Shown here: positions 12,245 through 24,439 of the stretch, piece by piece
How the letters are laid out: each line of letters opens with the position of its first letter
Numbering within the stretch: the first letter of the stretch is position 1
Assembly (NCBI GenBank): GCA_023846275.1
Contig: CM043875.1
Location: forward strand, 5,220,626-5,284,625
DNA length: 64,000 nt
Direction of reading: 5' to 3'
From: Vanilla planifolia
Taxonomy: Eukaryota; Streptophyta; Magnoliopsida; Asparagales; Orchidaceae
Translations under genes and position numbers: made by a program
The notes under the pieces: model-generated
Database searches by the model: none
The model's input: the letters and a program-made list of their open reading frames with translations, nothing else
Told to the model about the DNA's origin: nothing

Positions 12245-12820
12245 ATGTGGAGCAACGGCCATGGCTGTCCCCCAGGAGAAGACAACGAGGAGGACTCCTG
12301 GGAGGTGAGGGCTTTTGCGGCCGACACCGGTAATGCCTCGGGAACCACGTGGCCCCCTCGGTTCTACCCCTGTGCTTACTGCCGCCGCGAGTTCCGATCG
12401 GCCCAGGCGCTCGGGGGGCACATGAACGTCCACCGCCGCGACCGCGCCAGGCTACAGCAGCGCGGACCCGAGCCGTCTCGGGGACCCCCTCAGACGGGCT
12501 TTCCTACGGAGCACGGTGGCAACGGACCATGCTTCTACTACGCTCAACAAGGGCAGAATGCGGCCGGTGGGCAGACCGTGGACTCAGCAAATTTCTACTT
12601 CTCCGTTGCGGATGAACAGAACCCTAACCCTAACCATCACTTTGGCACCATAAATTTCGGCGCGGTGCGTTCGACGCACGAGGATTATTCGACATTGGAG
12701 AAGATGGGATCGTCGAGAACTGACAGCGACGACGGCGGCGACGACGGCGACGAAGAAGACAAGGGCGAGGAGGAGTCGGTGGCCCAAGAGCTGGACTTGG
12801 AGTTGCGGTTGGGTTGGTGA
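12245..12820 (+). CDS. SUPERMAN-like single C2H2 zinc-finger transcriptional repressor
   Basis: This 191-residue, intronless, intact protein is probably a nuclear DNA-binding repressor. One plant C2H2 finger lies at about residues 41-63, with zinc ligands Cys43, Cys46, His59 and His63 and the plant-specific QALGGH helix at 54-59. It is followed by a basic RRDRARL stretch that could aid nuclear import. The N-terminal SWEVRAFA (18-25) and WPPR (36-39) are typical of the SUPERMAN/RABBIT EARS group. An acidic run (160-178) precedes a C-terminal EAR motif LDLELRL (183-189), which in this family recruits TOPLESS-type corepressors. Family members control floral organ boundaries, stamen or petal growth, and branching. 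Which member this is cannot be told. The first ATG of the frame is used because the conserved SWEVRAFA block lies just after it. Codons are strongly GC-rich compared with the flanks. A long antisense frame is a composition shadow. Confidence 0.93.
   Translation: MWSNGHGCPPGEDNEEDSWEVRAFAADTGNASGTTWPPRFYPCAYCRREFRSAQALGGHMNVHRRDRARLQQRGPEPSRGPPQTGFPTEHGGNGPCFYYAQQGQNAAGGQTVDSANFYFSVADEQNPNPNHHFGTINFGAVRSTHEDYSTLEKMGSSRTDSDDGGDDGDEEDKGEEESVAQELDLELRLGW
12620..12635 (+). promoter_or_regulatory. Telobox-like AACCCTAA tandem inside the zinc-finger coding region
   Basis: The sequence AACCCTAACCCTAACC encodes part of NPNPNHH. Short CCCTAA repeats (teloboxes) are known in plants to bind telobox factors and, with GA/CT repeats, to help recruit Polycomb complexes. 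Here they could equally be a coding accident. Confidence 0.3.
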
Positions 12821-13266
12821 GGGGTTTCGATCCTTGTATAATACATGCTTCGACAAGGTATTATACATATAATATCCTGAAACATATGCATATACTATCT
12901 ATTGGAAATATCATCTGTTCCTGTTTTGATTTCTTATAAAGCTTTTTGAATATTTATGATTAATTCTTTTGTAAGGTTTGATATTATTTCAGTCCTGTAG
13001 GTTTATTGGCCACTTTCTCAGTATGCAATCCAAAAAGCTTCTGAGTTTTAAAAATTAATTTTTCCTATATTGTATTTATTTAGGATCAAATATTACTATT
13101 TTTCCTGACTTGGATTTTCTAAGGAAATTTTTACTTTACTTTCGATGTTGGCTGCATGTCAAACAAAAGAGAGAATTTCAATTATGTGACAAAACATTAT
13201 TAGTGAAACTGGTTGGGACAAATAATATCAACTTTATTATTCTGAATAACAAACTATGTTTTACGA

Positions 13267-13311
<45 letters not shown>

Positions 13312-14340
13312 AGCAAGCATTATTGGAATGATAAACATTGACTTGGACTTGCCAGTGTGAATGGAAATATGGAATTTAGAGGAGGTACGTCACTTGGAAC
13401 TCTTCCAATTGCGCCTGACAAATAATAAAATCCAAGTAATAGCTGGAGTGACTTAACAATGTTGGAAAAAATCCGGCGAAAAATACAGTATATTAAGCTG
13501 GTGTTGCAGTCCTACCATCTGTGAAGGAATTGTTCAAGAGCAACATACCAAATGATGTTGCCATTGTTACACAAATTTGATTGTCTTCTGGCTATGTTTG
13601 CTATGGTAAACTGACAAAAGGCAAATGAAAAATGTTGCATTGTATATATGCATATATGTGAAAAATACATGATAAATATCTAATACTTTTCATTACTAAA
13701 AAACTAGTATTATAGAAAGTAAGAGAGAAACTTCATTATTAATAAAAGGGAAAATTATATAATTGGGTTGGAAAAAGTGTTCACTAAATTATATATTGCG
13801 CAGGTGTTGACTAAAAAAGGTTTGCATACTATAAAAACCAACTTAAAAAGTAACTATCCAAACATTTGAGATTGTGAAAAGTCTCAATGGGCTGATTGGT
13901 AATAGATCTCAAGAGTTGGCTTAAGCATGAATAGGAAATGGCTATGAAGTATATCTTAAATATTTCATGTAAGAGCTATTTGGTTAATTGTTATTTGGAT
14001 AAATTTAATAAATAATTTAACACTATAGATAAAGTTATTTGGCTTCATGTCATCAAAATAATATTTTTTATGTTTAAATACTAATATTATGATATATTTT
14101 TTAACATGACATATAGAGGTAATTTTTTAGTAACAAAATCATATAATAATATTATTTAAAAATATTATCGGATCATCATTTTAACTCTTTAAGTAACATT
14201 GTATGATAACAAAAATGACATTATATAATCAAATGTCTTTATACAGAACTTCATTATCACACTTCTTAAAAAGGTATGGATAATAAGTTTGCCTATACAA
14301 TAATATTTTATAATAAAAAATTTGCACATTCCTATACAAG
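12821..14340. other. Downstream flank of zinc-finger gene, no gene recognised
   Basis: AT-rich sequence with no identifiable coding region. A TATAATACATG-like cluster at 12836-12870 may be within the 3' UTR, but no clear AATAAA follows closely, so the polyadenylation site is not assigned. A 39-base poly(A) run lies at 13268-13306. Confidence 0.5.
13268..13306. repeat. Poly(A) tract, 39 bases
   Basis: An uninterrupted A run. It could mark the 3' end of a retroposed sequence on the plus strand, but the 300 bases before it show no recognisable SINE or LINE end and no target-site duplication was found. Confidence 0.8.
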
Positions 14341-14349
14341 GACATAAGA

Positions 14350-15281
14350 TTGTTAAACGTCACTTATGTAGTTTGTTTCTTATTGATTGTCAACCTTGTG
14401 TTTCAACAAGTGCTCTTGTTAACATTTGGGCATTTCTTGTCCAATTGTTCCACTATGCAACTCTTTTCCCCTCTTGAATCTTTCAAGTCTCCTTATGGCC
14501 AAATTGTCTTGAATGAAACTACATCTAAGATTCTTTCACTTTTCTATTTAGCTCATCTCATTATAAGCAACTTGTCTCAAGCTAGGCTAAGCGAGATGTG
14601 AAGACAAGATTTGACATTATAATTGTTCTTGAACAAGATCTTCAATTGTACAAAAAGTAAAGTCATTTTCTAGTATTAGGATTCAGTTTTTGACCCATCG
14701 ATGATGTTCTGCAATGACATCTATTTTAAGTCTATAAAAGTCAAATAGCATCTTCAAGTCATATGTCACGATGGGAGAAATACAATCCTCCACCAAAACA
14801 CCATTTTTAACATCATGCTTGGTTTCAAATTTTGCATGAACTTTTATGGCTTTAGATACTACTTGTAGTGAAAGTTTTCATTATAATATCTAATTCATTA
14901 GGCATGCAAAGTAGGATAGATTTTATCTTGTTCTTACTTGTTGGTGCACTTGCATGGAAGGACCCAACCTCTAGGATGCTTTGTGCCATGAAGAGGTTGG
15001 GGATAGCAATGAGAGATAACTTTTGAGACCTCTTTGGCTTTACTCGAGAGGATCTTGAGACAAATGACAAGTCTTCTCATTGATCTCATGAATGATGACC
15101 AGCAGGACCCACCATAAGTGTAGAATAAATGTTCTTTATAATTGCAATGGTAAAGGGCATCATATTTTGACAATTTATATAAGGATTTCTCAATTTTTTG
15201 TTGAAATAGATATGATTTAATAAGCATAAATTCTATGAAAGAATTTACTTTATTGTTATGTTCCAAGGATTGTTTATCCAT
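14350..15281. other. Region with two unassigned ORFs
   Basis: An 83-codon plus ORF (14350-14601) has a hydrophobic N-terminal stretch. A 115-codon minus ORF (15281-14934) overlaps a 72-codon one in another frame (15070-14852). The minus reading is slightly less AT-rich than its surroundings and continues in shifted frames towards 14700. I recognise no family in any of them. A decayed gene or transposon fragment is possible. Chance ORFs are also possible. Confidence 0.25.
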
Positions 15282-15869
15282 TCACATCAACAAGTAATTC
15301 ATAACTCAAATTTCTAAAAACATCATAAGTGAATCAACAAGTAATAATCTCGCCAACCTAACAAATAATAATGTGTTTAAGATTGCACAACTTTGAAATG
15401 ATCATGTTGATTTACCAATGTTATTTTCTAATGGGTTAGGTCTTATCCCATTTGGCAATGTTTAACATGTAAATGATATAATAATTATATTTTGTGTTAT
15501 TTATTTTAGAAATATTTTTAATAACTCTCTATAATTCCTTTGGTACTCCTAGTGGATCAAAGTTCCTCTACTTTGATAAAGAAGACAGAAAAATACTAAG
15601 ATATGTACCAAGAAAATAACAATAGGGTTGTACCAACATTTCACTCGACAAACAGCAAGCAAAATGATTGTTATGTCAATTACATCTAATGCATTTTCAA
15701 ATAATTGAAATATTATAATTCAAACATTATTATATATGAATTAATATTTACAAAAAATATTCTATAGTTTAAAAATATGAAGAGACCTAGACTAAGTAAC
15801 TCAATTCCACACAGGAGAACAAAGAATAGAAAATATATTAATAATTTTCAAATGAGATATCTATCTGTA

Positions 15870-16990
15870 AACTGTGACACCTGAGACCACAAAAGGTGAT
15901 AATTGATCATTAAATGACATGGTAAAAGTGAATCTCTAAATAAAAAGTTACTAATAATATGTTTTTAAATAGAAGTGTATCGGGATAAGCAATCTCACAC
16001 TAGAAATATAAGGTAAGATTCAAGACAATATATGATAGATTAGGATCTTAATATATCATCATATTTTTTGGGATTAAAAATATCTTAAAATAGTAGACTT
16101 AAGCCATGATATTATAGTATTAGAGTGCTACATCCTATAGTATGATGTAGTTTAAGGATGGTGATTAGCAACTACATGATGTATCATATGTAGAATCAAT
16201 GAAAAAGGGCTTGTACCTTACAATCTTTTAGTAAAAGTTGTATAAGAATAAATAGGGTTAAATTGAAAATAAAAAAATATTTTAGGTATTGTATAGAAGA
16301 TCATATTCTTAATATGTTGAGATACTACTTTGGTGATATGAGATGACCAAAATAGAATAATATATTGGCATAATAAGACTAGGTCATGATATAAAAGTTA
16401 TATAAGATAGACATCAGTGATTGATCATGTGCAGTCAATAGTAAAGCAATACCCATATAGAGTCTAGAGTAGAAATAAATGGCTAGATATTCATGAACAA
16501 TAAGTACATAAACTTATCACTAGAGGTTGAACCAAGGAGTGTAGAGAAGGAGAAGAGATAGAATGCCAATGCTATAATTAATTTTTGTTTCTTTAGTATT
16601 TATTTATTTACTTTATTTCTATTATTTTGAGTTATGCAATAAACTCAACAAAAGTTATAACTATTGAATATTTTTATTTAAGAGTTAGTTAGTAAGTTAG
16701 TTATTTTATTTGGATAGGGCATGATGCATAGATAGCAACACTCCATATACTTAATGATGTTTTGATGCATTTTAATATGAGCTTTCAAGTGCTCATCATG
16801 CATAAAAGAGCACGCCCATGCTTAGAAGTACACAACCCTATCTAGAAGAGTATGTTTTATCCTTCTATCTCTTTGTTGACCTTTTTGTTATCTCTCTCCA
16901 ATTATTTCTCATGGAACAAAGGATTTTAAAATTCATAGTTTAAGGTTTTATCTTTACTTTCCTTATTCCTATGTAATCTTCTTTAATTCT
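15870..16990. other. AT-rich repeat-like DNA, possible LTR fragment
   Basis: No coding region. It begins with TGTGACACC (about 15875) and includes 16490-16735, which is repeated in diverged form at 37900-38135. The TG start and the dispersed copy suggest an LTR fragment, but I could not find a matching end and target-site duplication. Confidence 0.3.
16490..16735 (+). repeat. Dispersed repeat, copy 1 (partner at 37900-38135)
   Basis: Shared landmarks in the same order are GTGTAGAGAAGGAGAAGAGA / ATGTAGAGGAGCAAAAGAAG, then TAGAATGCCA, a T-rich block, TAAACTCAA, and AAGTTAGTTATTTT, followed by a GATAG(A) ending. The copies are clearly diverged. Probably LTR-derived. Confidence 0.6.
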
Positions 16991-17025
16991 CTTAGTTCAT
17001 TCTTGTCGCATGCCTAGCACTCACT

Positions 17026-17159
17026 TATCGCACATATGCACTCACCTTCTTCGACTTTGTAGCCCACTTGTGTGCCACACTCTTTTTGAACCTATCACAC
17101 ATATGTGCTCACTTTTCTCGATTTTGTAGCCCACTTGTGTGCCACACTCCCCTTGACTT
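17026..17159 (+). repeat. 67-bp tandem duplication
   Basis: Two 67-bp units begin at 17026 and 17093. Both contain TATCRCACATATG followed by TTTGTAGCCCACTTGTGTGC, and differ at a few transitions. An 80-codon ORF (17068-17310) crosses the second unit and resembles nothing known to me. Confidence 0.75.
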
Positions 17160-17744
17160 TGTAGTCTATCCATGTGAGTCCATCAAAATCTTATTATACA
17201 TGTTGCATTTGACACTTGCAACTAAGCCATTGCTTGCTTCTTGTATGTCTAAATCATTACCCATGCTTGAACCATTACTTCTATCAGGTGATCCTTTTGT
17301 GATGCCCTAATAATCTACCACCTTTTTCACATGAGCTCCTCAAAACACCTCTGAAGTGACAAAAAAAAAAAAAAAAACTAAAGCCCTATTTCTAAACAAA
17401 CCTCTAATGCTTTGTTGAATCAGAATTACCAACATCAAATCCATCTTAAACAAAGAACAATTGTGTTGCACCTAATGCATTTAAAAAGAATCCTCACAAC
17501 TGCTTCAACAATAGTATTTTAAGAAATTCCTCCCCATCCCTTTTGGCCATTTCATGATCATAAGGAATTAAGGAGATATCTTCATCTCAAACTCTTGGCC
17601 AAGAAAGCATTTTGTGAGAAAACAAACAAGAATGATTAAAAAAATAGATCTACATGATACAATCAAAATTATTAAATAAACTTCAAGATGTGATGGGATC
17701 TAATATTGTAGAATTTTAACAACAAAAATAGGTAAATATGTAAT

Positions 17745-19850
17745 TTTTAGAAATTTTTTCCTTTGAAACATGAAATTTAAGCTTCTAAAATTGACTTAAG
17801 AATTTTATTTTGTTTTAATTTATGGGTAACTTTATCTTAATTTTTTATAATATAAGTTAGCTTGATTTAACTTAAACTGAACATAACCTTTTGAGTGTCA
17901 CTTAATAAGGGAGTGTTCTCGAGCACAAGTTAGGACATTTGTTAGGTTTGAATTCCTCAATTGATTTTACTTAAGTTTATTAACTAGGAATGCTTAAATT
18001 TCCTTCTAGTTATTGCTAAACATGTGATCCATTAATATGCATCATCACATGAACTTTATTTGCATCTAGTTTACATAAATTTGCATTTTAACTTTATTTA
18101 AGTTCAAATTTTATTGTTATTTGATATTTATTTCATATAGTTAACCAACAAAAAGTACACACACACACACTCGTACACAAACACAAACACACATAAACTC
18201 ATCTTTTGCATCATCTATTATTGGAAATATACTTTCAACATCTCCTTAAATAATGATATAAAGAACATAAACATTAATAATCATATAAACATAGTACATT
18301 GCCAAAATTATAATGATCAAATTAGAAGAACAAATTCACAATAAATATAAATCAATTAAAAGGGATTGAAATGAGAAGAATCAAAGACAAAACCATAGAA
18401 ATAATAGATTTGAGATGCAAAGTAGAGCAAGTAGATGTTCCTAATTTCGGTATGAACCATGACCCAAATCAATATTTAGATTGGACTACTCAATTAGAGA
18501 ATTTCTTTTAATGGTATAGGTTTATGATTAATGGGAAACTAGTTTTGTAAAAATGAAGCTAGTATGTAAAATAAAATGTTTTGAGACAACACTTGATTTA
18601 AAGAATAGAGAATAGGTAGAGTTTTAATCACATAGCTTGAAATGAAAAGTATACTACAAATGAAATATTATCCTAATTTTTTTCCTTTAAAATATGAAAT
18701 TTCAGCTTCTAAAATTTAGCTAACAATTTTATTTTGTTACAGTTCTATGAGAAAGTTTATCTTAATGTTTCATGATATAAATTAGCTTGATTTAGTATAA
18801 ACTAAAAATAACCTTTATAGTTTCACATGGTGAGGGAGTGTTCTGCAAGAAAAGTAGCCCTTATAGAGAATCAGTTAAGACATTTTCTAGGTTTGAATTT
18901 TTTAATTGATTTTGCTTGAGTTTATTAACTAGGAATATCTAAATTTCCTTCAGATTATTGTTAAATATATGATCCATGAATATGCACCATCACATGAGGT
19001 TTATTTGTGTCTAGTTTATATAAATTTGCATTTTAACTTTATGTAAGTTCAAACTTTATTATTGTTTGATATTTATTTTGTATAGTTGATCCATAAAAAG
19101 TACATGCATACACACACACACACACACACATACACAAGCAGACTCACATAAACTCATCTTTTGCATCTTCTATTTTTGGAAATATAAATTTAGCATCTCC
19201 TTAAATTTATTTATCATTTTGTTTCGAAAACATAAGTGAGATAGTTTTAAAAATCAAATAGAAAGTCATATATATATATATATATCTGTGTGTGTGTGTG
19301 TTTGTGTGTGTGTATACATACAAGTTTTATTTTAAAACTTTAAAAGAAAGGTAAGATAATTTTAAAATTCAAATAGAAACTCAAATTAGTACATTAAGAA
19401 GATCAATTCTTGATTTAATTAATGATATAAAGCACATAAAGATTTAACAATTTTTATATGGACATAAAACATAACCAAAATTATAATGATCAAATTGGAA
19501 GAAGAAATTAACAATAAATATAAGATAGTAAGAAGGGATTGAAATGAGAAGAATCATAGAATAAACGACAGGAATTGGATTTGAGATGCAAAGTAGAGCT
19601 ACTAGATGTTCCTAATTTGGCTATGTAGCATGGCCCAAATCAATATTTAGATTAGACAACCTAGTTGAAGAATTTCTCTGAATAGTATAGACTTGATGAT
19701 TATTAGAAAACTATTTTTGTAAAAATGAAGTTAATATATTAAATAAAACATTTTGAGATAACACTTGACTTAAGGAATAGAGATTAGGTAGAACTTAAAT
19801 CACATAGCTTGAAATGAAAAGTATGCTACTAATGAAATACTATCTTAAAT
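17745..19850. repeat. Large diverged tandem duplication, about 924-bp period
   Basis: Unit 1 (about 17745-18670) and unit 2 (about 18671-19850) share long colinear stretches. One begins near ATGAAATTTAAGCTTC (17770) and ATGAAATTTCAGCTTC (18694), continues through an (AC)n run, and ends with CACATAGCTTGAAATGAAAA in both. Unit 2 has about 220 extra bases (19207-19424) after CATCTCCTTAAAT. This insert includes adjoining (AT)n and (TG)n runs. No coding potential is visible, so it is a duplicated non-coding repeat rather than a gene pair. Confidence 0.8.
19268..19312. repeat. Compound AT/TG microsatellite
   Basis: An (AT)n run passes into interrupted (TG)n, inside the 220-bp insertion that distinguishes the second unit of the 924-bp duplication. 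(CA)n runs occur at about 18158-18172 and 19108-19130 in equivalent positions of the two units. Confidence 0.85.
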
Positions 19851-20383
19851 GTTGTAGCATTGAACCCTTTCTATGATGCTTTGTTTAATCATAGCAAATT
19901 CTAAGTATTTATATTTAATTTGGTTGAGTAAATTTTCAAATTTTAGATAACTAATATTTATATTAATGAGAAAATATAAAAAAGAAAAGGAATAAATATC
20001 AGATCCCATGAATATCACCTTGGTTAAAGTAATAGACTATTAAGAGATTTATTTTAAATTTAATTTTAGTTATTTCATTTTTATTTTACTTAAAATATTA
20101 AGTTTTATTGAAATAATATTTGTAAGACAAAAAAATTAAATTTCATCTTCACTAAAAACCTTATTTTTATTAATCTTAGAAAAACACAAGATTTCAAAAC
20201 TTTGATCGTCATGAACATCATTTTACCTTGATCACATCATTGAAAACCTTCTTCCATTTGTTGTGAAAAGTAAATTAAAAAAAATTAGTTCTAATTGATC
20301 ATTTCTTAAACCTTCCTAAGTAATTCAGATTTCTAATAATTATAGTAGCATTGGGTCATTACATGACTCATAAACTCGTATGC

Positions 20384-21085
20384 TATAGTATCAGATCAAA
20401 GAATCACTCATAACCTATTATGTGTTTACTGGAAAGTAAAGGTCATGATCTCTCAATAAAAGTACATCTTTCGTTAACAAAATAAAATAAATATGATAAC
20501 ACATGATTATTAGTTATTTAAGATACTTTTTAATGAATCTATTAAAAGCACATTTATTCGATTTATTAACATTAATGATAGACTTTTTAGTTTGGGAAAG
20601 CTAATATCTATGAATAAGTAAAAAAAGATACTTAGAATTTTACCCAAAGATTATGATTCTTTAACTATTATCATCAAGACTACTAAGAATATTTCTATTA
20701 TGATATTAGATGACTTGATTGTGAGCTCATGACTAATGAGCTAGAGTTGGAGAGATGTAAAGAAGAAGAAAACTTTATTGAGAAGGTTAAAGTGTAAACA
20801 ATAACACTAAAGATAGAGGAAGACACTTCAAATGAAGAGTCTATAAATAAGGATTGAATAGAGGGGATTATTTATCATGAATATGAAAAACAAGTACATA
20901 TTTGATCAACATATTTTATGGTGTAAGAAGTAATGAAAAAGAAAAGAATGACATAAAAAAGAGCAAGAAAAATTAAAATCATTAAAAGTAGCTTGGAGTG
21001 ACTCTGAGGAGACTAACATAAGTGAAGAGGAAGAGAATAATAATAATGTAAGAGTGTCTTGTGTTAACTCATAAACACATCTGCT
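20384..21085 (+). pseudogene. Copia (Ty1) retrotransposon gag remnant
   Basis: A decayed copia-type gag fragment (nucleocapsid precursor that packages element RNA). From about 20625 the reading KILRILPKDYDSLTIII and later AWSDSEETNISEEEE match the UBN2 gag region and its acidic C-terminal stretch in plant copia elements. The frame is broken by stops and shifts. TAGTATCAGATC at 20386-20397 resembles a mutated PBS for initiator tRNA-Met (TGGTATCAGAGC) in the right place before gag. No pol follows. The chromovirus LTR-like region starts soon after, which suggests truncation there. Confidence 0.65.
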
Positions 21086-21179
21086 AGCATTGCACTAGTC
21101 TCATTCAAACTCAAAGCCGTACTTGAGTGGAATCTAATTTCAAGTAGTCATCTTTGTTAATCATACAAGTTGACTATAG

Positions 21180-22680
21180 CACCCTATTTTACCTTATGGT
21201 TATCTTTATTATTTTTGCATTATTCATCCAAACTTATTTGTAGTATAATATCTCATCATCAATGTCAGCTCTTGTGCATGCTTCATCTGTTATCATTAGT
21301 TGTTCACCATCACTTGATCATCTACTGCTCCTGATCACTATTGCCTAGTAGCTCAACATCATTTGGTCACTCACCATCGCTAGGCTTCTCACTGCAACCC
21401 GACCACCCACAGTCATTTGTTTGCCCATAAGTGACCACCCTTCAGCAATCGTCGATCATCATTATCTATTTTATCCACAGCTAGCATCCTGGTCACATTG
21501 TAATTAATGTTCGATCATCATATTGCATGATTACATAATTTTTTTGTCATAATTTTTCTCATATATTTTTATTTTTGTATTTAATATGGTCGATCTACTT
21601 GGAGTTAATATCATAGAATTCTACAGATTTGTTTGAATTTTCAAGTGATTTAACTCAAAAAAAGTCTTTTGCTATACATTTTGTATTTAATGTGGTTGAC
21701 CTACTGAGAGGTAATATTATAAAATTCTAATGATTTTTTTAGATTCTCAAGTAATTTAACTCTAAAATTATCTTTTTTTTTTATACATATGATATTTTCT
21801 AAAAGTTGTATTTTTATTTTTTTATTTTTTCTTACATTGAGCTCTCTTTATCTATAAATAAGAGATACTCTCTTATTATAATGTAGTTATTGATGAATAA
21901 AATTTCTCTTATTTTATGTTTCTATCTTTGTGAGCAAAAATGTGTACCAAATTCTAGTTGGAGAGATTCTAACTTCTCCTCTCTTTATGAGAGATAAGGA
22001 TCAAAGGTAAGAGACTTTCTACCAAGAGAGTTAGTAATTAACCAAACTCTTATGAGAGACAAAGATTAGAGGAGAGAGATCTTTCACTTGGAGAATCAAC
22101 ATCCAAACATATTTCTACTTTCACCAACACCTATAAGTCTTCACCCAACTATCATGCTCCTTAATAAGTTTCCAAACCTTAGCCTACCATCTTGTTACCC
22201 TTTTAAACCAAGCTTCTCCATTAACCCAAACCACCACCACTTCACCCTTTTTTATCTTTAGTACTCTACATATCAACTCTTACAAAACTACAAGACATCA
22301 GTACCAAAAAAGTGTACTCCTTCATCAACCATTATTTTTTAAGTAGTAATATAAAGTTAGAATTACTCTTTTTTCATTAAAATACTCTACATAGAGTTTG
22401 TCTTAAATTCTCTATTTTATATGTATGATATTGGATATGATAAAAGCTATTTTATAAGATTTTATGCTTAATGCTTAAAATGTTACCACCTACTCAATTT
22501 AATAATCCATATTATTGCTTTAGAATACCAATATTTGAACAAATCTAAAATACTATAACATACTATCAAATCTTAATTAGTGAATAGCATTTTTTTATAT
22601 TTTTAATAATCTGTTAAGTATCTTTAGTATTATAAGTTTTAAATTAGACCCTAGTTGAAGTCTAAATTGTTATGCATCAA
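21180..22680 (+). mobile_element. Probable 5' LTR of decayed gypsy chromovirus A
   Basis: The segment ends just before a degenerate PBS at 22683. It has a TATA box (TATAAATA, 21853-21860) and then TTATTGATGAATAAAA, which is echoed by TTATTGATGAATGAAAG in the downstream LTR-like region near 35108. Before the TATA box lies an array of TCACCATCACTTGATCA-like motifs (21290-21470). A clear 5' terminus was not found, so the start is approximate. Confidence 0.45.
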
Positions 22681-22682
22681 CT

Positions 22683-22695
22683 TTGATATTAGAGC
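22683..22695 (+). other. Degenerate primer binding site (initiator tRNA-Met type)
   Basis: TTGATATTAGAGC differs from the usual TTGGTATCAGAGC by one G-to-A and one C-to-T change. It is followed by ACATGG, as in many plant elements, and lies between the LTR-like region and gag. Confidence 0.6.
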
Positions 22696-22996
22696 ACATG
22701 GTTTTCTAATTAATATAAAACAATTTTATTAAAAAAAATTATAATTTTTTTTATTAAAAAAATTATTTTATTTAATATATCCACTAAAGAAGTCTTAACT
22801 AGTTTTGGGTAAACTTTGTTTTTGGAGGTGATATGAAATTAATAATACGATTTCCCACGATCTTTTTTGGGAACCATCTAGTTTTGTCTAAGAGTAGATC
22901 TAGCAAAAGCAGGACCTTGATCATTTGTCATTTTTCTAGAAGCACACCTCATCTCAATTTTGGTGGCTTATAGTTGTGGTCACTTTACCTTCACAT

Positions 22997-23033
<37 letters not shown>

Positions 23034-23299
23034 TATAAGAAATCTTTCATTGTTCTCCTTTCTTGATATCCCTCTATGTGTCAAATATTTATATGACCAT
23101 AAGATCTAGTAAGTTCTATCAAATGAAAAATTAAAGACAATAATCAATCCAAAACTAAAGACAAAACTTAAACCATGACTCTATGTTAGAACTATCTTGA
23201 TTAATATCCTAACTTTTCCAAATAATTGGACACATCCTCCTAATTTAATAACAAAGACTAAAACTTAGAAGAGAAAGTTATAACAAGAGAAGTGATACA

Positions 23300-24243
23300 G
23301 CTAATAATCCAAAAGAAGAAAATCCTAAGAGACATAAGAATCATAAAAGATATGATGATTCTTCTAATGAATCTAACCAAGATATTTATGAGAGAAATCA
23401 TAAACAATGAAGAAGAAATAAATCTTCTAATGTGTTAGACCCAAATGATGACCTAGATGTATCTAATGATGAGAAAATACCTAAGAACCTTCAAGAGAGC
23501 ATATCATTGATATGAAAATAAATGCCCCAAATTTTAATGGTAGTTTTGATCCTAAAGATTACATAAACTGGTAAACTGTATGACTTAATATTTTGATTAG
23601 TATCAAATAAGTGATTAGAGAAAGTATCAATTTATTAAGATTAAACTCACGAGTATTATCTGTAGGTTTCTTAGAAACTTAGAGTAATAATATGTTAATA
23701 ATGATGAAGAGGTATCTACAAGTTGTAGAAATCTTAAGTTTAACTTGTATAATATGTTTGTTCTAATAACCTATAATACTAAATTATTAGATAAATGGTA
23801 AAGGTTTTTTCAAAATAGTAAATCTATTGAAGAGTACATTAATAAGTATGAAGATTATAAACTTTGATGCAATATAGATAAACCTGAATGTGTAATATTC
23901 TCTTATTTTAGGGTAGGTTTAAAGGAATATATATAAGTTGAACTTAATTTAAGAAATGTCACTATCTTAAAGAAAGCTTATGTTAGCTAAAAATATAAAA
24001 AAAGTAAAATCTCTTATTTTAAAAGAAATGATTAACCAAGCTCTCTAAAGGCCTACACCATCATTTATCAAACCACTTATACTTCATCTACCCCCTCCAT
24101 CATAGTTTTTAAATCTCTTAAACTTACATTATCATCTACTTTTTCATGCATTTCTTTAAGCTAATCCACTAAGTTTCAAAGCGCCTAATTTGGTATTGCT
24201 TATTTTAAGTGTCATGAAAAAGGATATATAGATACTAACTGCT
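23300..24243 (+). pseudogene. Chromovirus A gag remnant with decayed zinc knuckle
   Basis: Gag (capsid and nucleocapsid) of a Ty3/gypsy element. After a charged N-terminal part, NAPNFNGSFDPKDYINW (near 23520-23570) and SKSIEEYINKYEDYKL (near 23820) match the retrotransposon gag domain. The zinc knuckle at 24201-24242 reads Y-x2-C-x4-Y-x4-C. The first Cys and the His of CCHC have become Tyr, changes each explained by a single G-to-A or C-to-T. Stops interrupt all frames. Confidence 0.75.
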
Positions 24244-24439
24244 AAAGAGTAAAATAACTATGAACTTTGATAATGATAATGAACAAGAAGAGTCAAAAGA
24301 AGAAGAAAACATAATGCGAGAGGAAGAAGCTAAGTAAGAATTAAAAAATTTAAAAGATTTTGTAGTTTTTTAATGGTTAGGTGTACCCTTACAATCTTAC
24401 AACTATAAGATGACTGGAGGTATACCAACATCTTTAGTA

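Noticed and set aside
11725-12348. 207-codon minus ORF overlapping the zinc-finger gene start
   Set aside because: It is the antisense of the GC-rich start of the zinc-finger gene and of the CT tract (giving Arg-Glu repeats). It shows no family resemblance, so I treat it as a shadow ORF.
12349-12891. Other ORFs in alternative frames over the zinc-finger gene (12349-12615 +, 12584-12868 -, 12685-12891 -, 12200-12433 -)
   Set aside because: All overlap the well-supported coding frame and show only composition-driven residues.
13268-13306. Poly(A) run as evidence of a processed gene copy of the zinc-finger gene
   Set aside because: The zinc-finger gene has GC-rich coding sequence and ordinary flanks, the tract lies 450 bases past the stop, and no target-site duplication was seen.
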